From: Ruminococcus sp.
Lineage (GTDB): Bacteria > Bacillota > Clostridia > Oscillospirales > Acutalibacteraceae
Assembly (NCBI GenBank): GCA_017404145.1
Contig: JAFRCW010000006.1
Location: 1 to 64,000, forward strand
Direction: 5' to 3'
Length of the DNA: 64,000 nucleotides
The position numbers were made by a program, and so were the translations under genes. The notes under the pieces are model-generated. The model ran no database searches. It saw nothing but the letters and a program-made list of their open reading frames with translations, and had not been told where the DNA came from. This document shows, one piece after another, positions 59,075 through 64,000 of this stretch (its first letter is position 1; every line of letters starts with the position of its first letter).

Positions 59075-61123
59075 TTATAAGATTGTGAAATTTTTAACAC
59101 CACGGAGATACAAACCGTGGGTAAACCGCTCAAAACTACCGTTTTCCCTTATTTTTTCAAGGATTTTTTCCACTTTATCCACAGAGTTTTCCACAGAAAA
59201 GCGGAAAACAAGGAAAACGTCACTTTCTTTGATAGAATTCTCCTGCGGCATTATAAGAGGGATGCAGTTGAGGATCTCATAGCAGTCCCTGCCCTTGATG
59301 ACAGGGAACCTCTCCCCTCTCCTGTCCTGCAAATATTCTACCGTTTTGCAGGATTTTTGGTGGATCGGAGAATTTCTGGTGACCATCAGCGGCAGATATC
59401 CGTAGGCGATGATCCCCACGGGAATCATATGATCCAAGCTTTTGATCCTTCTGAGGTCGATCTCCGCGGACAGCTCCGCGTCGACAACACCCTGATCGGC
59501 ATAAAACCGCAGCGCATAAGAATTTGTGATATTCAACCCGAAGCCCGCGTGCAGGGTAAGGCCGAGCTTTCTCGCCATATACAGCGAACCGATGTTGTGA
59601 ACCATCGCGTGGGTAACGCCCTTTGACTTGAGCTCTTTTAACTTTGTGTATACTTCTTTTTCGTTCGAAAATAACGCTCTCGGGATCTCCACCGCGGTGT
59701 TCTTCGGTAGGTCTTTTACATCATCAAAAGCGAAAAGATCCAGAAAAACCAGATCAAATTCTTTCAGCGCGGGAAGAGTTTCCGCAAATTTTGCGGTTGC
59801 ATATTTCGGATATGATGAAGATTTCTTTGTTTGTGTATCAAACACCGGATTCTTATGAATCGTATAGCTGTGTCTGATTCTCAGCGCCTGATCTATCTGC
59901 TCCAGCGCAGTTCTTCTCATCGCGTTGAGCGCAGAAAGCGGCATACTGATATTGTCCGATATTCGAACAGAGATATTCCCTGCTTGATACTGAGTGTTGC
60001 CGGTTTTGGAAAGATTCTCACGGATCCTGTCCCCGGTCAGCGGCAGGGTGCGCGCTTCTTCGACAGGAAGATCGCTGAAAACAGAAATTTCGCGCCCGAG
60101 ACAAAAAGCGGTAAGCTTTGCCAATTCTCCGACTCCCGCCTCAAAGGAAAAATCGACTGTTAAGCGTTTTCTTTCGCTGCGATAAGAGTTTCTGATTTCT
60201 TTGAGCAGTTTATCGGTCGCAAGGGTGACGTCCTCCTTCTGTCGAAAGCCAAACATCTCCTCGCCCAACTCACCCCGGATATAACCGTCGGTAAAGCCCG
60301 CACGGGAAAACACAGAGCGAAGGTATCTTGCCGTTGTTTCATCCACACAGCCGGAGTCTCTTGACTTTACACAGGCGCTGACCGCGGCGGCGACATATTC
60401 CTCCCGCTTCATCCTGCCCTCGATCTTTGCGGAGGTTACGCCGATACGCTCAAGCTCTCGGATATATCCGATGATACTGTTATCCTTGAGGCTTAACGCG
60501 TGATCGTTATCGCCCGATACAAACGGCAGTCGGCAGGGCTGGGCGCACATCCCGCGGTTGGCGGAGCGTCCGCCGAGCATAGAAGAAAACAAGCACTGTC
60601 CCGACAGGCACATACACAGCGCGCCGTGAACAAACGCCTCGAGTTCGATCTCGGGACAAAAATCATGGATCGCCCGTATCTCATCTAAGCTCAGTTCTCT
60701 GGACAGAACGACCCGTTTGAAGCCCAGCTCATACAGCGCCTTCGCGCCGTAGGGCGTATGAACGCTCATCTGGGTAGAAGCGTGCAGACGCAATTCGGGA
60801 ACGGTCCTTTTGACCAATTCACACAGTCCCATATCCTGCACGATAAGCGCGTCAACATCCGCTCTCGCCGCAGACTGAACCTCTTCAAGAGCTTCCGCTA
60901 ACTCGTTGTCAAACAGCAGCGTATTGATTGCGAGATAGACCTTGACGTCTCTTTCGTGACAGTAAGCGACGGCTTTTTTGAGCTCGGTTTCGTCAAAATT
61001 CTTCGCCGAAGCTCTGGCGGAGAACTGCTTCATCCCGAGATAGACGGCGTCCGCGCCGGATCGCACAGCGGCAATTACGCTCTCCATACTGCCCGCGGGA
61101 GCGAGTATTTCGATATTATTCAT
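59075..61123 (-). CDS. Peptidase U32 family protein (RlhA-like)
   Basis: A 682-aa protein of the U32 collagenase-like family. MNNIEILAPAGSMESVIAAV is the family N-terminus; the U32 domain has the cysteine/serine-rich core HGALCMCLSGQCLFSS followed by RGMCAQPCRLPF. The middle includes a DUF3656-type insertion. Relatives include RlhA (23S rRNA C2501 hydroxylation) and TrhP. ATG at 61123 overlaps the zapA stop by 8 bases, so they are coupled. The gene is 134 bp upstream of dut. Confidence 0.85.
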   Translation of the reverse strand: MNNIEILAPAGSMESVIAAVRSGADAVYLGMKQFSARASAKNFDETELKKAVAYCHERDVKVYLAINTLLFDNELAEALEEVQSAARADVDALIVQDMGLCELVKRTVPELRLHASTQMSVHTPYGAKALYELGFKRVVLSRELSLDEIRAIHDFCPEIELEAFVHGALCMCLSGQCLFSSMLGGRSANRGMCAQPCRLPFVSGDNDHALSLKDNSIIGYIRELERIGVTSAKIEGRMKREEYVAAAVSACVKSRDSGCVDETTARYLRSVFSRAGFTDGYIRGELGEEMFGFRQKEDVTLATDKLLKEIRNSYRSERKRLTVDFSFEAGVGELAKLTAFCLGREISVFSDLPVEEARTLPLTGDRIRENLSKTGNTQYQAGNISVRISDNISMPLSALNAMRRTALEQIDQALRIRHSYTIHKNPVFDTQTKKSSSYPKYATAKFAETLPALKEFDLVFLDLFAFDDVKDLPKNTAVEIPRALFSNEKEVYTKLKELKSKGVTHAMVHNIGSLYMARKLGLTLHAGFGLNITNSYALRFYADQGVVDAELSAEIDLRRIKSLDHMIPVGIIAYGYLPLMVTRNSPIHQKSCKTVEYLQDRRGERFPVIKGRDCYEILNCIPLIMPQENSIKESDVFLVFRFSVENSVDKVEKILEKIRENGSFERFTHGLYLRGVKNFTIL

Positions 61124-61832
61124 CGTCAAAAAGACTGTACTGTCTCTGAGGGGTATAGCCTTTTTCTTCCTGCTTCTTCATATATTGCTGTTTATAAGGG
61201 TTTTCGTGATTGTGCTCGTGACGCTTCTTTTTCGGAGCGTTCGGCGTAGGAGTATGGACAGGTTTTTGTTCTTCTTCCATAAAGTCAAAGGACAGATCTC
61301 CATCCTCGGTGGTCTTCGGTTCGTTCTTTATTTCCGCGGCAATAGGTGTTTCCGCAGGAGCGTCCGCATCGGTTAACGCAGGAACTTTTTCTTCCTCTTT
61401 TGCAGGAGCTTTTTGAGGAGGTTTTACCATTTTAGCGCTCTCGGTACGAAAGGTCTCGATACCGGTCTGCAGATCCTTGACGATCTTCTGCAGCGCTTCT
61501 TTTTCGAAACGTTCTTTTTCTTTCTCTTCTCTTAACTTATCTGCCTGTGCCTTAAGACTTTCACACTCAGCGGAAAGCTCGGAGATCTCGCGGATATAAT
61601 CTTTGATCTGTTCTTTGATCTGAGCCTGCGCTTTTTTGTCCTTTTCCATATCGTCGGCAAAGTCCAGCGCAGTCAGTACCGCCGCCTTTTCTCTGGTCAT
61701 ATTTTTCAGCGTGAGAGAAGTGATCCTCGCGTCGATCTTGGCGGCAAGGTCGATCACATAGTTCTCGGGGTCTTCTGAAATAATGGTGAATTTCTGTCCC
61801 GCGACCAGCACGGTTACTCGGTTTTTTTCCAT
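61116..61832 (-). CDS. zapA: Cell division protein ZapA-like, with long C-terminal extension
   Basis: A 238-aa protein. The N-terminal 85 residues are ZapA (VTVLVAGQKFTIISEDPENYVID and ALDFADDMEK), which bundles FtsZ. The rest is a coiled coil (about 65-125) and a low-complexity Lys/Pro/Glu tail (KRRHEHNHENP) ending SLFDDE. Family members are normally about 90-130 residues, so the extension is notable. AGAGGAAAG upstream. Confidence 0.85.
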   Translation of the reverse strand: MEKNRVTVLVAGQKFTIISEDPENYVIDLAAKIDARITSLTLKNMTREKAAVLTALDFADDMEKDKKAQAQIKEQIKDYIREISELSAECESLKAQADKLREEKEKERFEKEALQKIVKDLQTGIETFRTESAKMVKPPQKAPAKEEEKVPALTDADAPAETPIAAEIKNEPKTTEDGDLSFDFMEEEQKPVHTPTPNAPKKKRHEHNHENPYKQQYMKKQEEKGYTPQRQYSLFDDE

Positions 61833-61842
61833 ATCTTTCCTC

Positions 61843-62874
61843 TTATTTTATCTTTCTGTAAGGTGTGATTTTCTGGTGGAACAATTCTTCAAAATACGGC
61901 AGAATACCTTTTCTGTCGGGGGTCAGCTCCGGCAGTTGCCAGAAGTAGTAGTCGGGATAGTCGTTTGCCTCGATGATGCCGGGACCGTTTTCGCCGATAT
62001 AGCAGTCCCATCCGACAAACTTGACGTCGGGCGTATCCAGCGCTGCCTTGAAGCACAGCTCGATTGCCTCTTTGAAGTACGGGATCTCAAAGCCGTCAAA
62101 CACCACATGGGTCATCGGATGCTCGGTGTGGAGCGTTCTGTGCTCGGTTCTGCCGAGCGCGGTCAGCTTGCCGGTCTCTTTATCGACAGGGATGTTGATG
62201 CCGTCAAAGCCGAGGTTATCGACGAAATGACCGCCGTTGCCCGCTTTGCAGGCGGCATAAACAAGATGCGGCTTACCGTCTACCACGATCGTCTGCATAC
62301 GGACGCAGTTGACCGAGTTCGGATGCAGAGAAGCCATCTTCGGATGCTGTTTCGCAAGCTCTTCGATCACGCCGAAGCCTTTTTCGATACAATAATCATA
62401 CAGTGCCTTCACCGATTCAAAATCGGCGACTTTCAGCTTCTCGATGCCTCTGCCGGAATCCAGACCGTCGGGCTTGCAGAAAATATACTCTTTGTTTTCG
62501 ACAAATTTCTCGAAATCCTCGAAGGTCTTATTCTCTACATCAAACCATTCTCTGCCGAGGTACTTCTCATACGCGCGGTTGAAGCGGCTTTTGTAGTGGA
62601 GGTTGTCCGATACGCTCTGGTCGTTGCACTTCATAATGATCTTCTTGTTGATCACACGGGTGACGTAGGTCTTTCTCAGCTTATGGGGGATGTCATAGAA
62701 ATGAAAAATATCGTAGTCGTTGTAACCCGCGCCGTAACGCAGCGTACAGCCGATCATATCGAAGAAGGTCTTGAACTTCGACTGGCCGGAGTTTTTCTTG
62801 ACGTTTTCCATCGCCTGATCGAGTTTTGCGAAGCGGACGCCGGAGAGCACCCGCAAAATATAAATCTCTGCCAT
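61843..62874 (-). CDS. ATP-grasp protein, sugar-transfer-associated type
   Basis: A 343-aa protein, MAEIYILRVLSGVRFAKLDQ. The ATP-grasp core includes IFCKPDGLDSGRGIEKL, NSVNCVRMQT, FVGWDCYIGENGPGIIEAND (metal Asp/Asn/Glu), matching PF14397 (ATPgrasp_ST), seen in cell-wall and polysaccharide-linked loci. It probably joins an acid to an amine. Start ambiguous: GTG three codons earlier (62883) is just 3 bases from GGAAGG, while ATG at 62874 is 12 bases away. Confidence 0.8.
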   Translation of the reverse strand: MAEIYILRVLSGVRFAKLDQAMENVKKNSGQSKFKTFFDMIGCTLRYGAGYNDYDIFHFYDIPHKLRKTYVTRVINKKIIMKCNDQSVSDNLHYKSRFNRAYEKYLGREWFDVENKTFEDFEKFVENKEYIFCKPDGLDSGRGIEKLKVADFESVKALYDYCIEKGFGVIEELAKQHPKMASLHPNSVNCVRMQTIVVDGKPHLVYAACKAGNGGHFVDNLGFDGINIPVDKETGKLTALGRTEHRTLHTEHPMTHVVFDGFEIPYFKEAIELCFKAALDTPDVKFVGWDCYIGENGPGIIEANDYPDYYFWQLPELTPDRKGILPYFEELFHQKITPYRKIK

Positions 62875-62918
62875 AAATTTCACATTCCTTCCGTTAGTTT
62901 CTGTTGTTCTGTGAGAAA

Positions 62919-63509
62919 TCAGTCATAGATCACGGTAGATTCCGCAGTCAGGGTAACCGCTGTTTCATCCGCCGAAAGCGACAGCTTCATATTTTCGGGA
63001 TACATCTCGATACCTGATTCTATCACGCTTTCAAAATCGGAGCAGATATCGCTGACGGTGTTTTTATCGCCGTAAGACATCGCAGCGGCAAAAACAGATA
63101 CGTTATAAATCTGTTTCGCACGCAGTTCTTCGTTCGCATAGCTTTCCATATCCAGTGAAGAAGAAACACCCAGAACGCGTTTTTTCTCTTGGTCATACAA
63201 CACCGTGTTGACTACAGAACCGCCCAACGAAGTGTATTTTACCTGATTGTCGCCGACTTCCTCCTGCTGCCATACGTCGGAGGACACCCGGATCTCTTTT
63301 CCTGCTTCCAAAGAAAGCTCAGAACAGCGATCAAAGTATTCTTCTATGGATCCTTTTTCGGGCGCCTGAGTTTCTACCAGCTCTTTGATCTCAAATATGG
63401 ATTCTTCCGTGGCTTCGGTCGGCGAATTGCTGTTCTTAGCGCAGCCGCAAAACACAACTGTCAGCAACAGTATCAGCAGAACCGCTGTGAGGATTTTATT
63501 CGTTTTCAT
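62919..63509 (-). CDS. Small secreted lipoprotein, DUF4854-like (second copy)
   Basis: A 196-aa protein, MKTNKILTAVLLILLLTVVFCGC, with lipobox VFCGC. The mature domain (from about residue 50) resembles the family seen at 125-613 and in DUF4854: SIEEYFDRCSELSLEAG, then paired beta strands. The ATG overlaps the gyrA stop by 14 bases; AGGAG sits 6 bases upstream. It is the gene immediately following gyrA. Confidence 0.75.
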   Translation of the reverse strand: MKTNKILTAVLLILLLTVVFCGCAKNSNSPTEATEESIFEIKELVETQAPEKGSIEEYFDRCSELSLEAGKEIRVSSDVWQQEEVGDNQVKYTSLGGSVVNTVLYDQEKKRVLGVSSSLDMESYANEELRAKQIYNVSVFAAAMSYGDKNTVSDICSDFESVIESGIEMYPENMKLSLSADETAVTLTAESTVIYD

Positions 63510-64000
63510 TTTCTTCTCCTGTCATTTCTTCCGTTTCTTCCTCTTCCTCATGCGGTACGTTCGCGATGGTGACGACCTTGTTGTCACCCTTGATCTTCAT
63601 CACGGTAACGCCCTTAGAAGGTCTGTTACAGATACGGATGGTAGAAGCTAAGATACGAATGATCACGCCCGACTCGGAGATCATAATGATATCATCGTCC
63701 GCGGATACCACCGACAGCGCGGCAACGTCGCCGTACTTGGTCACATGATAGTTGGTCAGACCCATACCGCCTCTACTTTGTACACGGTAGTCGGAGGGAT
63801 AGGACAGTCTGCCGTAACCTGTCTCGGAGACGGTGAGGATAAACTTATCCTCCTCGATAATGCTCATACCAACGACCTCGTCGCCTGCTTTGAGCTTCAG
63901 CGCTTTGACGCCGCGGGCAAGTCTGCCCATCGGACGGACGTCGGTTTCTTTGAAGCGGATCGCCATACCCTTCTTGGTAGCGATGATAACTTCGTTGTTG
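63496..64000 (-). CDS. gyrA: DNA gyrase subunit A, C-terminal part (cut by window edge)
   Basis: The frame is open to position 64000 with no start in the window. The 156 visible codons from an internal ATG plus 11 upstream codons (NNEVIIATKKGM) encode the beta-pinwheel that wraps DNA: AIRFKETDVRPMGRLARGVKAL, then YRVQSRGGMGLTNY. The C-terminus is acidic (EEEEETEEMTGEENENE), as in many Firmicutes. The ParC alternative is less likely because of the R-P-M-G-R-x-x-x-G-V-K motif. Its stop overlaps the lipoprotein gene by 14 bases. Confidence 0.92.
   Translation of the reverse strand, partial: NNEVIIATKKGMAIRFKETDVRPMGRLARGVKALKLKAGDEVVGMSIIEEDKFILTVSETGYGRLSYPSDYRVQSRGGMGLTNYHVTKYGDVAALSVVSADDDIIMISESGVIIRILASTIRICNRPSKGVTVMKIKGDNKVVTIANVPHEEEEETEEMTGEENENE

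Overview
The window looks like a chromosomal segment of an anaerobic gut Firmicute of the Ruminococcaceae/Oscillospiraceae type. It encodes pyruvate:ferredoxin oxidoreductase, two secreted proteins with duplicated type I dockerins (cellulosome-type anchoring), GGAGG ribosome sites with sigma-A promoters (TTGACA/TATAAT, 17-bp spacing), a rod-shape mre cluster and many TraX/PLC/U32-type clostridial genes. Both window ends cut into ordinary chromosome; the right edge truncates gyrA. All names rest on sequence reading only.

Layout. 0.1-9 kb: lipoprotein, CBS/CorC protein, nifJ, and a hisS-aspS operon. 9.1-13.5 kb: a GtrA-YfhO-GT2 set matching the three-component lipid-linked sugar glycosylation systems. 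13.65 kb: tRNA-Thr(GGT). 14.3-19.0 kb: two tandem methyltransferases of the leucine-carboxyl-methyltransferase type, each fused to a C-terminal STAS (anti-anti-sigma) domain, then a condensation/acyltransferase-like protein and a VOC protein. 19.06-31.71 kb: a 12.65-kb integrative mobilizable element with a large serine recombinase, relaxase, MobC, an ATPase, two lipoproteins, an AraC regulator and two ECF sigma/membrane-protein pairs. Its attL and attR can be read directly, and the rejoined attB is a perfect 32-bp palindrome that is the terminator hairpin of the VOC operon. 31.8-37.9 kb: dockerin lipase, papain-family lipoprotein, DUF5131, membrane proteins, TraX, acyl-CoA thioesterase. 38.0-41.6 kb: a partner-switching locus, with a STAS-APH kinase fusion divergent from an operon of STAS protein, membrane PP2C phosphatase and HATPase kinase. 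41.7-52.2 kb: PLC, hypotheticals, glycerate kinase (3' end altered by a MITE), GlgX, LRR protein, SNF2 helicase, dockerin endonuclease I. 52.3-64 kb (minus strand): mgsA, minD-like, PBP2, mreD, mreC, mreB, dut, U32 peptidase, zapA, ATP-grasp, lipoprotein, gyrA.

Most interesting system. Four STAS domains (two on methyltransferases, one on an APH-like kinase, one free) share nearly the same YISSAGLRVLL switch motif and an upstream G-(R/K)-x-D-(T/S) motif. One PP2C phosphatase and one anti-sigma-type kinase are encoded with them, and no sigma factor is encoded outside the mobile element. I infer a branched partner-switching network in which STAS phosphorylation controls enzymes rather than, or as well as, a sigma factor. 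Before the mobile element inserted, the methyltransferase module and the switch genes lay about 6 kb closer-packed chromosome apart instead of 19 kb.
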